Shown in pieces: positions 28,338-40,228 of a DNA stretch of 64,000 nucleotides (position 1 is its first letter; every line of letters starts with the position of its first letter). The position numbers were made by a program, and so were the translations under genes. The notes under the pieces were generated by a model. That model did not search any database and was not told the DNA's origin. It was given only the letters and a program-made list of their open reading frames with translations. The stretch covers positions 13,719,476 to 13,783,475 of the forward strand of contig OY829656.1 in the NCBI GenBank assembly GCA_963691815.1, written 5' to 3'. The DNA is from Echiichthys vipera. Its lineage: Eukaryota; Chordata; Actinopteri; Perciformes; Trachinidae.

Positions 28338-29480
28338 CTCGCTCTAAGGTATTTTCTTTTTTGCTGTACAGTCAACAACACGAAGAACTAATTCAGGGAA
28401 GTCATCCAAGACGTATATATGGACAAGGAACAATGTAAGATATTTAGGGAAAGATAACATAAACTAGCGCTGTCAAGTTGCCAGCATGATGATATAGCTA
28501 AGATATAAATATACTATACAGAAAATAGTTGAATGAAACATCATTCATTTGCACACTGGATCATCTAAATCTGGTCTTGGACCATTAATAATTCAAATAT
28601 TAATTCAGAATCATTACAGTGCTTTAAGCCAGTTTCATATCTATCTCCGCTAAGTTGAAAAAGTACCGACTGCCCTCCACTTCAGTGTTTGAATTCGTTT
28701 TAGATAGTGAGTTTCAGAGCAATGAACAGGAAATAGAGGAGATAGAAACCAACCGTGTGTCTCCAGGCAAGTATGTTAGCTCACTCTGCTTCAGTGGAAA
28801 CCTTCCTTAGTAAGACCAATGTCCAGATACACAATGACTTTATTTCCCTTGATGTATTTGCCTTTATGGAGGACATCAGTGCCCAGTAAAATCTCAGATT
28901 GGTCACAAGCGGAGTGACCCCTATGTGTTTTTGCTGTTTATATAGGGAAATGTTTCTACAGCATTGAATCCTTTGTTTTGTTTGTAAAGTGGCTTCTCCC
29001 TTTTAGGACTGCTGCTCGTTCTCAGTTGTTTGTGTGTGCACAAGGGATCAGGGTAAAAGGTAAGGTTAAAGGCAGTCTTCTTGTAAACATACGGGAGTTA
29101 ATCATTTGATCATCATCAAATGTGCAACAAAAGATACTGAAAGATAAAAAATATTGAAAGTTATTGTAAGTGTTGAGCAAAGGTTGGAAGATTATTCAAG
29201 ATATGAATTTATTGTCTTTCAATGGAATCGATATTGTGAAAACATTATATTGAGATTTCGATACACTATTACTCTGTCACATAAAAGCACATAAACTTAA
29301 ACTTCCTAGAGAATGCTGACTGGAGTACCTGAGTAAATATCATTTGAAATTGACGTTTTTGTTTTATAATTAAACTTTCCAATGAGATTAACGTCAACTG
29401 GATTACATAACCTGTAATTTCTCTTTTGTGAAAAGATATTGTGGTATATTGACATAATGTCCTTCTTCCATATGACCCAA

Positions 29481-29800
29481 TAGACTGGGCAATATGGAAA
29501 AAGGCGATCAAAGAAAATATCATTGAAAAGATATAAAATGTCTATTATGTTTATATATATTTTTTCTATCGCCGAAAAACCAGCGGCAGAACTGCATTCT
29601 GGCAATATTTACATCATTTGGATTACGTTTTACATTATGATCCTAGTATCAAGTAACAAGTATATAATTCACACAGGGGTATTGAAATATAAAGCACTCA
29701 TATAGACTTTTCTTTTTTAATTTGTGATTTATGTTGTTATCGAGATATGAGATAATAGATATCTGTATTAAATATTTTGTGCTTATCAACCAGCCCTAGT
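29481..29800. mobile_element. Short hAT-like (TAGGGCTGGGCGATAT-type) element
   Basis: The left terminus TAGACTGGGCAATATGG and the right terminus, in reverse complement TAGGGCTGGTTGATAAG, look like the two ends of a small non-autonomous element whose consensus style is TAGGGCTGGGCGATATGG. The interior is AT-rich with no transposase. A related end occurs at about 52840-52920. Confidence 0.5.
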
Positions 29801-30271
29801 TGAGTGCAGTGAATAATACAATAGCAGTCTGATCCATTCCTTTAAAAAAACAAAAAAAACAACAACCGTGGAGAAGCAGTATTGTGAGTAAAAACAGATG
29901 CTTGTGAAATATGCAGCAGTGACAGAGAGATTTTCCTCCCATATAATAGAATATTATCTGGAAACATTAACATTTACCATCTAGTTAAAACAAAGCACTT
30001 CTCGTTTTAGATAATGTTCTACAACTTTTCTGGTATGTTAAGCACGCAGTTATATCGTTTCTGCATTTCCACCACCGATATTAAAGTTGTGAAACGAAAA
30101 AAACCTAGACACCACATGTGTATCCAATGCACTTGGGACATACGCTGCTGATGTTTCATTGGCAAACAAGCCTCAATTGTCAAGATGTTCACCAAGGAGT
30201 TCAAGGGTGTTTGAACTTGAGCTGTCCTCACTTTCATCTGACAGTTCATTTAGAACTTGTTTGGAATAACT

Positions 30272-30340
30272 CTATAACTGGGTATGGGCCTGCACGATAT
30301 AACCTTTATTATATCATTTAGGCCAAGTACCCAGTTATAG
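30272..30340. repeat. 13-bp perfect inverted repeat (foldback)
   Basis: CTATAACTGGGTA at 30272-30284 is exactly reverse-complemented at 30328-30340, with a 43-bp spacer containing TGGGCC and GGCCAA near the arms. It could form a long stem or be the ends of a very small transposon-like insertion. No coding content. Confidence 0.7.
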
Positions 30341-31484
30341 CCTACAGTGGGACTAGACATGAGACAGGGTAAGTCATGAACAACATCTGTATGTAGACTA
30401 ATACTCACTCCCTCAAACTTAAGGGCAAACAGACCTGCACTCCTCATTTTTACCCCTTGCGACTCATGTCTTTAGTGCCATTTGCTGGCATCTCGTGGCA
30501 GTGTAGTGAAAATGTCATGGATTGTCTCACCATCGTACAAAGTAACAAGTGTGTGTTGTCATCTTAGTACAGTGATGAAATGCTGATGGCTGTAGTGGCT
30601 AGGTTTCTGACAGAACTCCTGTCAGCTCAAATGGCGAACACCCTGGCGGGCAGCAGACGGAGTGATTTCCAATGTCTGTTATATTCTGGGAGTTGTATGG
30701 GTGATCTGGCAGGCATTTTGCACTGAAAATGAGAGTGGGGCATTTGTCTGCTGCACCCTTTTTTGGCTATTTTTCATCCTTCTCACTGTTTCTATTACAA
30801 TTGCCAGGTTGTTGCCAGGTCTGTGAGATGGCTGAGGTAAAGCCTGAGATGCTTAATCAGAGGTCAGTGTTGACATACAGCCGTTCTGAAAATGTAAGGA
30901 ACCATTGTTGGATAGTGTTTAGTAATAATCACATTACAACATCACCCTTCTAATGCAGATATTTTTCTCTATAGACAGCTGTGGATTTAATCACTATGTG
31001 ACTGTATCGGTATTCAGCTAATTCATGGGCATAAAGAGAAAAAAACCCTTTGCTACTCCTTCTTAGGCACCACTAGATCTCCAGGCATATGCTTGTGCGT
31101 GTCCTGGTTTCCCATTGCTTTCTTCTTATAATTTCTCTGTGCTCTTGGGAGTCCATCCCACTGCAGCACCTGCTCAGCATGGTAACCTTTCTCACGCTCA
31201 CCAGCTGTTTGCCCTGTGGTCAAAAATAACTGTCCTGGAAAAAAAACAGGTATAGTATTAGTTATTTATATTTGTATTTACGAGTGCAGTACCTGTTGGG
31301 AGTGTGTGTCCGTTTGGATTGGGTACAACTGCTTGGCTCCCATTATTGCCGCTTGCAGCATTGTTGGGGGGGCGTGCCCATTCGGAGCTCATGCCCGGTC
31401 AGAATGCATGGCGATTCTGGCTGATTGCTTGGTCCCCGGGTAATGCTGCATGCAATGTTCTTAAGAACAGCTCATCCGATCGAA

Positions 31485-32140
31485 TTTACATTCAACACTG
31501 CACTCCCTTGGGTACCCAGCAATACACCTGTCGACGTGAAGTTGGTTGGATGAACGTTTCTTGAGATGGTAAATGGACTGCACGAATACCTACACAGACA
31601 GAGATTCTTTCGTTTATAGTCTGCTGCTTCAGCGCCACCTATTGGCCAAATGGCACCCAATTTCACGGCCACTCAGCCATCATATCTACGCATGTCCACC
31701 AAACGTGGTTGCAATTGCACAACACATTCAGGAGATGTGACATGTTTTTTCACATAAGCTGTATGGACCATCAAAAATATGTTTTTTCCCGGCTTGGTTC
31801 AGACATTTTCTGTGCAAAATTTGGTGAAGATTGCTCAAAATTTGTATGAAGAGTAGCAAAAGAATCTAATCAATCTAGATGCAAATGGGTGTGATTTATA
31901 TGGATAGATTTGCCTGAACCCACAAAATCCAGGGGAAAAAAGGTTGTTCCTTAGATTTATGGTTCAAAGGTTACAGGCCAAAACATAAAGTTTGTTGTTT
32001 CTACTATCTGGCTAAATTGCACCCAATTTGACAGTGCACGTCCTTGGATCCCCAGCAATACACCCACCAAGTGGGCAGTAGATTGGATAACTGAAAGAAA
32101 TAAAAACTGATAGAGATTCTTTGCTTTATAGTTAGACCTA
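31485..32140. repeat. Two diverged direct copies of an about 100-bp unit
   Basis: The segment at 31485-31620 (CCAGCAATACACC, TTGGATGAAC, AGAGATTCTTTCGTTTATAG) recurs in the same order at 32030-32135 (CCCAGCAATACACC, TTGGATAACTG, AGAGATTCTTTGCTTTATAG), about 545 bp later. The first copy continues into GCGCCACCTATTGGCCAAATGGCACCCAATTT, parts of which (GGCTAAATTGCACCCAATTT) lie before the second copy. This looks like a tandemly arranged or nested interspersed repeat of unknown family. Confidence 0.6.
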
Positions 32141-33728
32141 TTTAGCAAGTGTGGCTGCTGCAACCCCAACTGTCTGCTTGTATAACAGTACAGTTATTTT
32201 CTTAATGCCTCAGCTCCTTGAGACAAGATGCGTCTGTAATCTGCAGTTCATTATGGAGATGCTGTAGCATTGTGATGATTGAGAGACTATTGTGATGGAC
32301 AAAGTCCTCATTAGTACTCTGGAAACGATTTCACCCTTGAAGTGGTAAATGACTGGTGAACTTCTGCTGTTGGTGTCGACTAATTAACTGCTTCCCATGT
32401 CTCTGTGTGGGCCAGAGTGTCTCCATTCAAGTCTGAAAGGGACATTAAATTAGGCCAACGTCTGTAATGTGATGATGGATGGAGGCGATGCTTCGTTACC
32501 CCCCCGCCCCCACCTCAAGGAGGGCAGGTGAGGCTGCTGCTAGTACCTGAAGGTCACCAGCAGCACAGCCTTTTGTACTATTAGATATGGGATCAGGCTC
32601 ATTATTATGACAGCAAAACAAATATGTGGCTATGCTGGGTCCAAATGAGCAGTGTACTGGACACATTTGGCTGGTATGAAGGTCAACTGTCAAAGAATTT
32701 GTGACAATTTATGTGAAAGCATTTTAAAGACTGATGTGTTCTGCTGTCATTTTGTGTGGGTCACTGGGTCTTGACCAGTTTGTCTCCGACACACTGCAAC
32801 TATTAAGTATTGTAGTACTAAATATTTAGTGCCAGAACTGCTTCATATAATGCATATAATGTGTTTAACTTCTGAGTCAGTTTAGATACTATATGTACCA
32901 CCTGTTTTTTGTTGTTGGCTTTTATGGTCTAAAAAAACCCCACGTCTTATTCATTTATTAATTTTTTACAACTTGATTTACATAAAACCTTGGCAAGTTG
33001 AAAAACTACACTCGAGGGAGCAAGAAAAGAACTATGGAGGAACAATATGAGGGGCAGAGAGTCACTTGTGTCTGCAGGCCAGAGAACCTTAAAACTAGGA
33101 CGACCTTGAATGCAAATGATCATTTTACAAGAATGCTAATATTTGACCTGTGTGTACTTATGTGTTGTTGCCTACCTCTCTTTCATTGGAGGCGTCTCCC
33201 CTGCTGGCTCCTCTCTAGGTGCCTTCCCACCATAATTCTCCAGAGAAAGGAGACAAGATGCATTTGCTTCCTGTCGCAGATTGCCCCCACCTTTTTTCTT
33301 TGTTGCGTTCAATTTGACAGAAATTTTCCCTGCTAAATATGAAGACTCTCCAATATGCAGCTAATTAGTGGGAGGTGGGGTTGGGGTCCACCTCTCTTTC
33401 AGGAAGTATTGCTTGTTTATACCCTTGTTCATACAAGTTCATGGTGAATTGATACAAGCAAAAGAATAGGACAGATGCTGCCTGAGTGCAAGGACAGTGA
33501 GAGTGGGTAGTGACAATTAAGCTTTTGATAAATAGGTGCATCATCATCAGCTGAATGAATGCTAACTCCAGCAACTGATGTGTTCAACTCATTATTACTT
33601 ATTATTATGGTACTTGTCAACAATATTTCCAGTCTCACCAGCTTTTCCCAAAAGCAGCAAAAACATTTCACCTTGCTTTTCTGCCAACACCTTTACTGAG
33701 AGATAAGACCATCCTGAATACAGCCGTC

Positions 33729-34214
33729 TTTCCACCGCATTGTACATCTAGATTTTTCTCGACTAGCTCTTTTTTTTAATTTACCCTCGACAAAAGCTGT
33801 GGATAGAAGGCTATCTGGTACTTTTTGTAGTACCAGCTCAGTCAACCTTCCAAATGAGCTGAGCCGGTAAAAAAGTTGGGTCAAAACACTGCAAACCACT
33901 GATTTGCCTGACAGAATCGTCACTAGCGTGACTTCCTGCACAAACCGTCAAATTTTAAATAGCCACGCTACCGTAAATAGTGGCCGCAATTGTTTTATTC
34001 ACTTGACCCAGATCTTTTAAAAATGGCAGCCCGCAAAACTGCACCGTACACTACACCGCACAATTTACAAAGTGCAATTTTTCTTCTGGTTGTAGATATA
34101 AGGGCAAGAGCCAGTGTCGCATTAAAGATAATGTCACAGCCGTTCCACATGCGGTCACTATAGCGATCAGTTGAGAGTACCGCTTACACGATGGGGTACT
34201 GTCCACAGTGGAAA
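33729..34214. mobile_element. TIR-type non-autonomous DNA element (TTTCCACTG ends)
   Basis: The left end TTTCCACCGCATTGTAC and the reverse complement of the right end, TTTCCACTGTGGACAGTAC, are imperfect inverted repeats about 486 bp apart. The interior (GTACTTTTTGTAGTACCAGC, GAGCTGAGCCGGTA, ACTGCAAACCACTGATTTG) resembles a repeat common in teleosts that I recall but cannot name. No transposase frame. Confidence 0.55.
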
Positions 34215-37200
34215 ACGAAAAGAGAGTCAAGTCAAGCAAAGCTGTGACATGCAGTGGAAGCAGGGCATTGGAACGTCTCTGAGCTGTAGATTTGAATAAT
34301 TGGGCAATGCAGGCACATTGAGTCAAGATTAGATAAACTTTGCATTAAGTAAAAAAACTTAATTAGACTTTTGTGTGTGTTGAGCTTCTCAAATCAGCCC
34401 CATGATAGACCTGTATTCTCTCAACCCATTCTGTTCCCCCTTATCTACATTGCCCTGCTTTATCAAATCGAAAACAATATGCTACATGGAATCTGACAGA
34501 TCTATAGATTACAATTGTGCCGTTTAAAGCTGAAAGCAGTAATATATCAGGGCAAGAGGAGAAATCATCACGACTGTAAGAGAGGCATCTGGTGAGAAGA
34601 AACCTTTCCTAGTCACCAGTAAGGTGGCTCTTAATTGTAATTGGTCACATTATGTATGAATGGGTCCTGTTTCAATGATGTAGTAATGGCTGGGAAGTTG
34701 TTCAGAGGAATGTTGGGATTGTGTGTTGTGGGAGATTCCCTCGGCCTCAGTCTCACCTCCTTTTCACTGAAGTGAAAGTAGCTGAGAAGGGCTGCTTCTC
34801 ATTACAGCTCCCCCGTCTCACTGCCGGCAGAACTGAAAGGATTATTGCATATGTCTAAGTACGGAACACAGTTTGCTTCCAAATTGGAGTTTTACTCAGA
34901 AGGCCATTTTAAATTAGTAGATGTGTAAATGCTAAATCAACTGCTCCTGCCAACTTCTGAATAGCTATGAATATCAGCACCCTCTAAAATATAATGAGCA
35001 CCATTTCTCGCAGAACACATCTTAATAAGATCTATCATATATGATGGCGATGCAGGAGAATTTAAGATCCCTGAAAACTAATTTGAGTATAATTGCTCTG
35101 TAAATTATTTATGCATGCATATAAGTCAAGAATAATAAGTAATATATTACTAGACATTCAACAACACAAGTCCGCTCCATTGAACCAAAATAGAATACTG
35201 CTGACGAACTTTGAAAGCCAAATGTGCACAAATTACTGAACCATTATCATTCAAAGGGGACCCCTGCAAACTTAAATAAGGCTAATAGCTGTCTAATAGC
35301 TTGGATGCGCCCCTCACACACACAAGCTCATAAGTAGTACTTTTGTTCCTGCTGGATCAATGTACTGGGTTAATGGCAGGAGGGCATGACATTTTAAAGT
35401 TTGTAACACCTTTCTGTGCCCGCTGATTCGAGAGCACAGGCCAGCGTCTCCTCCGATAAAGCCAGTTTATCTCAGAGGACTGATGAGGTCTGCTCTGCTG
35501 GAAGGAAATCAGCACGCATTTCAGCGTTTATCTGTGTGCGAAACATTCTGGTGTAAGGTTACCAGGGAAATGAGGGCCCTGCTGGTCATGGTTAACAGGA
35601 TGTTTGGAGAGCTGTGACATCATCCTTATGTCCAGGTCATTGTGGCTAGGGGGCGTGTGTGTCGACTTAAGAGGAATTCTCTCTCCATGGTGGCTTAGTG
35701 AGGCGTTGTGCCAAGCAAGCTGCTGTTTGTTGTTTCCTTTAGCATTGGCTGACTTTGCTACCCTGGGTGGGTTGGCAGACATTAGTTACAGCCGTCATAT
35801 TAGGATATGTACTGCTGCTCCATGCTTTGTGTCAAGAGCATCAAAGAAGGGTGCCGCTTTAACACATCTCCTCAGGGTGAACGTGTGATTCAGCAGTAAT
35901 TAAACTTGTCATCGCACATTCTCGCGATCAAAGCAAAAAAAAGGATACAGCAGCATAACAGCGTTTTTGAGAACTGACATTTGAAGTAATTGACCGTTTT
36001 TGACCATTAATGGCAAGGATTGTTTTGTGCACACACTTGAGGACACACATGATTAACATTCATAATCATTCGTTTCGAACATTAACATTACCATGAACAT
36101 TTATTTGAAACGAGTTTCATTGAATAAGGGAGAAGAAGATTGCTAGCTAACAAATATTGGATTTTTTTTAAATTGGCTTGTTTTATGAGGAGGGGAAAAC
36201 ATTCAACATATTCATCAAATCGTCACTATCTAGGCATTAACATGGGCGAAAGCAATCTTTTAACTACGTCATGGGTTTGCAGAACCCCAATCTTCTCAAT
36301 TCCGCAGTCTTATAACAAAAAAAACAGGTGTATGGGGTCCTTCAAACATGAGGTGTGTCTCAGAAGACACACAGATACATGTGGTTGCCTGGCAGCTGCT
36401 CAGAATCAACGTGTGGTCTAAAAGGTCATGATAGGAAACGGGATGTCTGCCACCCTCAAACCAACATAGCAAACTGGAGTGAGGGCAGCTGTCCTCTCCA
36501 TGGTTGTGTCTCTAGTAGCTACAAGGCCCCCTATTCTAACTCATCAAACTTTTCCCATATTGTCCCTCTTCACTTTTTCCAACAGCTGCCTGCTCTCTGC
36601 CTGAAGTGAGCTGTCGACCTCATTACACAACCAGAAGTCAAGAACTAGGAATGATCAGGCTATGAGCACATCATGGGAGTCAATGAGCCTCAGAAAGCAA
36701 GACTCTCTGTGCATAGCGCCCAGTTTGTTTGCACTGTAATTACTCAGGTTGCAGCAGCGCCATGGTCGAGACAAGCACGCACAGGGGATTCACCAAAGAG
36801 AAGAGAAATAAAGGTGCACCTCACTGCCAAACAATGGACCCTAAGCCCTTAAATCCTGTCGTTTTGATCTGTAATGATGAGCTGGGCCGGGGAGAAAGTC
36901 CAACACAAATTGCCCTAGGGACAAATCGGGTAATCTTGATCTTGAATCAAACATGTCTCGCTAAGGTCAAGACAATCTCAATCATAACCCAAACTCATGG
37001 GTTGTTGTTGTTGTTGTTGTTTGGTGTGCATGTACAGTTTTTCCCACTGTGCAAGGTGGCGATTCTAATAGCTTTCCGTTTGATAGGAGGCTGGTCTCCT
37101 CTGACTACCTAACTGCTAGTTTAAAATGAATCAGGGGTCTGAGCTTTGTGCCCTGTCCCATTTTAATTAACTGCTGTATCAGCACAAGTGGATCAGTGGC

Positions 37201-37426
37201 TGGAGACACATGTGCAATAACATGCCTGTATTAGAGAGCTCAGCTGAGGTTGTATGGAGGGGGTGGGGAAGGGTCAGATAAGCAGGATGGTCGTGGTGGT
37301 GGTGGCTTTTGCTGCCTCGGCACTTTGGAGCCTGGTCCATCCACATCAGTCATTTTAATGGTATTCTATGATATTTCTGTGAGGTTTTGACCAGATAATC
37401 CTGTTAGGAGAGTTTTTGGTAGATGT

Positions 37427-37665
37427 TGCTAGGCCTGGGGAATGTGTACAAATGATCATAATAGATAATATTTTCATTCTATTATTTTCATTGTCGATTA
37501 ATCCGTCGATTGTTTTCTGGAAAAATGTCGATAAGTCTTTCCCAAAGCACAAAATGACGACGTCCTCAAATGTCTCATTCTGTCCACAGCTCAAAGGTAT
37601 TGGGTTTACTGTCATAGAGGTGTAAACAAACCAAAAAACATTTACATCTAGACTCATAACCAGTT
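37427..37665. repeat. Teleost interspersed repeat fragment
   Basis: The words TCGATTAATCCGTCGATTG, AAAATGTCGATAAGTCTTTC and GTTTACTGTCATAGAGGTG in this order match a repeat I recognise as very frequent in fish introns and 3'UTRs. The left edge TAGGCCTGGGGAAT resembles a hAT-like terminus. The 110-codon minus-strand frame across it is not a host gene. Confidence 0.6.
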
Positions 37666-37689
37666 CTAAAAGGAGAGAACATATCATAC

Positions 37690-38030
37690 TGGTTTTAAAA
37701 TCACTGCACTGGCTCCCCCTGTCCGTTTTGAAGTGTACGTTAACATTTTCCGATCACTTTTAAGGCTCGTAGGGGGTTAGCTCCAGAATAAATAACTCAC
37801 ACCCTGACCTCCTACGAGCCTGAATGCAACAGGAGATCCTCTGGTAGGTCATTCATGGCCATTCTTCATCCAAATCTAAAAACCAATTCCTCAGCTGAGG
37901 AATGACCTGCTGGAGAAGATCAGGGAAGCTAACACATTTTCTTCTTTTAAATTAATTTTGCTTTTTTAATGATTGACATGATCTTTTGTTATATTAAATC
38001 TTAATATTATATAAATAAAGGTATTACCGT
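37690..38030 (+). mobile_element. L2-like LINE 3' fragment
   Basis: Decayed 3' end of a non-LTR retrotransposon. Translating with stops and frameshifts tolerated, the start gives LHWLPLSVLK (compare the SLHWLPV...FKI motif at the end of L2-type reverse transcriptases), and later NDLLEKIREANTFSSFK (compare WN.LP..IR...T...FK). It ends in an AT-rich tail with AATAAAGG and ATT repeats, as L2-clade elements do. 5'-truncated and non-functional. Confidence 0.65.
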
Positions 38031-38700
38031 TTTTATTATTATTAGTAGTACAACCAGATACTGTATACAATTTGAAAGGTATGGAGACCCCATTTTAAAA
38101 CTGTGTAGAAAATCCTTTTAAAGTTGGAAAAAAAAGTATTGTCTCACAAATGTACTTTTATTGTCAGTTCACCCAACTTTACAACTTGCCAGTCCATCAC
38201 GTCCTGTTCTAAAACACTGTGCCTTGCCTTATAAAGTGTTCCGCCTTGTCGTATGTGACAGTCAGAAAGGACAATGTGTGAGAGATGCAATCTTGTCTCT
38301 GCAAAGGCACCTCCGGGAAGCAGAGCAGTAACTAAATTGCTTATGTAAATGGCTTTGCTGCTGTAATGTGCTGTTGATGAGTTCTCTGAGGTGACAGTCC
38401 GACACAGAAGATTTTAAAATTCTTTTGTTCGTTGGATTATTAGAGCATTTAACTCTTGACTGCCGTATCTGCATCAATTTAAGAAGGGATATCGGATAAT
38501 CACAACACTCCAGATACGGTAGTGTTTGATTTAAGATGGTGCTCATGGTCTTGTTAATGGCAATTGAGAGTGAGTGTTTTTGTTAATGAAAGCCGACGGC
38601 CATAATTGTTGTTCCTGGTCATTGAGTTAACGCCATGCTGTTTGTAAGAGATCATCTTTATGGTGCAACTGCAGTGTGTGGTATTAATAAGCATGACATT

Positions 38701-38735
38701 CATGCAGGCTAATGCTAATTAGCATTATCTGCATG
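38701..38735. promoter_or_regulatory. Near-perfect 35-bp palindrome with TAATTA core
   Basis: The arms CATGCAG and CTGCATG enclose AATGCTAA and TTAGCATT, which join at the centre as a perfect 16-bp palindrome, with only a 3- versus 2-base mismatch between inner and outer arms. TAATTA is a classical homeodomain core and ATGCTAAT resembles a POU octamer (ATGCAAAT). A dimeric homeodomain/POU binding site in a conserved enhancer is a reasonable guess, but nothing here proves it. Confidence 0.4.
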
Positions 38736-38923
38736 ATTGGGGAGGACTTTTCCCTTGAGCCCTGACAGTGTTTTCAAACTGTGACTGTTTCTTTCAAGGT
38801 ACTGAAATGGATGCTGTGCTGCAGGTGTGTCCAGCTGTTGTACCACAGACCCGAAATACGACACATCTGTCTTTATTTAATCTTTTTAGTGCATGTTCTT
38901 ATTCATGCACGCACTCGCCTCAC

Positions 38924-39044
38924 ACCCTTTTCTCGATCGATCTCTAGGAAGAAGCTGTTGACCTCGAAAACGCCTGTGGTTTTCTCATCCTCATTCCGCA
39001 CACGGAGGTCAAACAGCAGCGGGGCCACAGAGTCCCACGACCTT
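38924..39044 (-). other. Exon-like minus-strand block of unknown identity
   Basis: I do not recognise this. On the minus strand a CTCTATGGCAG acceptor-like site at 39045 is followed by an open frame reading RSWDSVAPLLFDLRV, then RNEDEKTTGVFEVNSFFL, then EIDREKG, reaching GTGAGG donor-like sequence near 38923. About two thirds of third codon positions are G or C, unlike the AT-rich surroundings, and the peptide has a protein-like mix of charged and hydrophobic residues. It is antisense to MCU inside its first intron. It could be an exon of a nested gene, an old pseudogene or transposon fragment, or chance. The frame hits a stop 60 bases upstream of the acceptor and about 25 bases past the donor. 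Confidence 0.3.
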
Positions 39045-40199
39045 CTGCCATAGAGGGTTAGCGGTGACCCTGCTGCCCGCTCTCTTCATGCTGCTGTCTG
39101 CCGTGCTTGTGTCATCGTGCCCGGGCCTTGAAGCTTGAAATGCAAGCTTCTCACAGCTTCACACACACAGAACCTGCTTTGTCTTGTGACACTGAGAATT
39201 GCTGGTCAGCTGTTTGTGCAGATGCTTTTTCAAAGCCTTTGATTTGAAATGAAGCTGTGAGCAACAAGACAAGCAGCGTGGAGAGGTGGAGATACTAGAC
39301 ATTTCCATTCTTACTATACTGTTACTCATCCTTTGCCAGCTAACTAGGTGCCCTGCCATTCTATAAATAGGATTGAGGTGATGGTGGAGAGTAGACTTTG
39401 TTGGAGAATGCATTTCCATGGAGACAGTCTTCATTGGGGCTTTGGCTGTGTGATCAAAGAGCCATTGTGAAGGACAGGATTCTGGGTTTGTTATGATAAA
39501 ACTACATCTTTAAATTCCTTATCGACAGTGTTGCCATAGCAGTGTGGGAAAGCCAAATTTTGCAACAAGTTTGTTCTTCTTTGCTGGTTGCAGAGGTCGG
39601 AGTCAACTCCAAATACCGAGCAGCAGCTTCCCCATTTTGCTTGGGAAACAAAATGAAATAGGCTTCTGCAAGGCTCCTTATGGTTGTGAAGTTTACATCA
39701 CTCTGCCTCGCTTAGTACCACACACGTTCAGGCTCACAAATTCAGATTGAAATGTTATTTTCATAGAGCAGTCACTGAGAGTAGGAGCATCTGAGGCTTT
39801 TTTTGGTTTGCATCGCACTGGAATCTCCTGACCGACACGCAGCCATGTGAGTCACGTGTCCGCCTTACTATAATTGTGCTCCATTACGTTGCTCTTTAGG
39901 TATGTAAAAGTGGCAACATGTCCAGCATGTGGCAGCTATATTAAATTATTTGAATGTTTTCGCTTCAGTTGTTTCTCTGTTCTGCTAATGTGGGTGTCTT
40001 CTGCAAGGCATTGATTTGGGTGTGGCCGTTCGCCGTTTCTGTGGCACTGAAATAGACGAAAGTGCTGTTTCCACTGTGCATATGAAAAAAAAAAATCAGC
40101 TGATGCACATCTCTCTGACCTAGTTAATGTGTCTCTTCTGTGCTATTTTGCCTGCTGTGTAGCCATCTGCAGCATAGCTCCATAACTTCCCTGTTACAC

Positions 40200-40228
40200 G
40201 AAGAAGAAGAAGAAGAAGAAGAAGAAGA
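40200..40228. repeat. (GAA)n trinucleotide repeat
   Basis: About nine to ten uninterrupted GAA units in MCU intron 1. GAA tracts can form triplexes when expanded; at this length it is an ordinary microsatellite. Confidence 0.95.
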
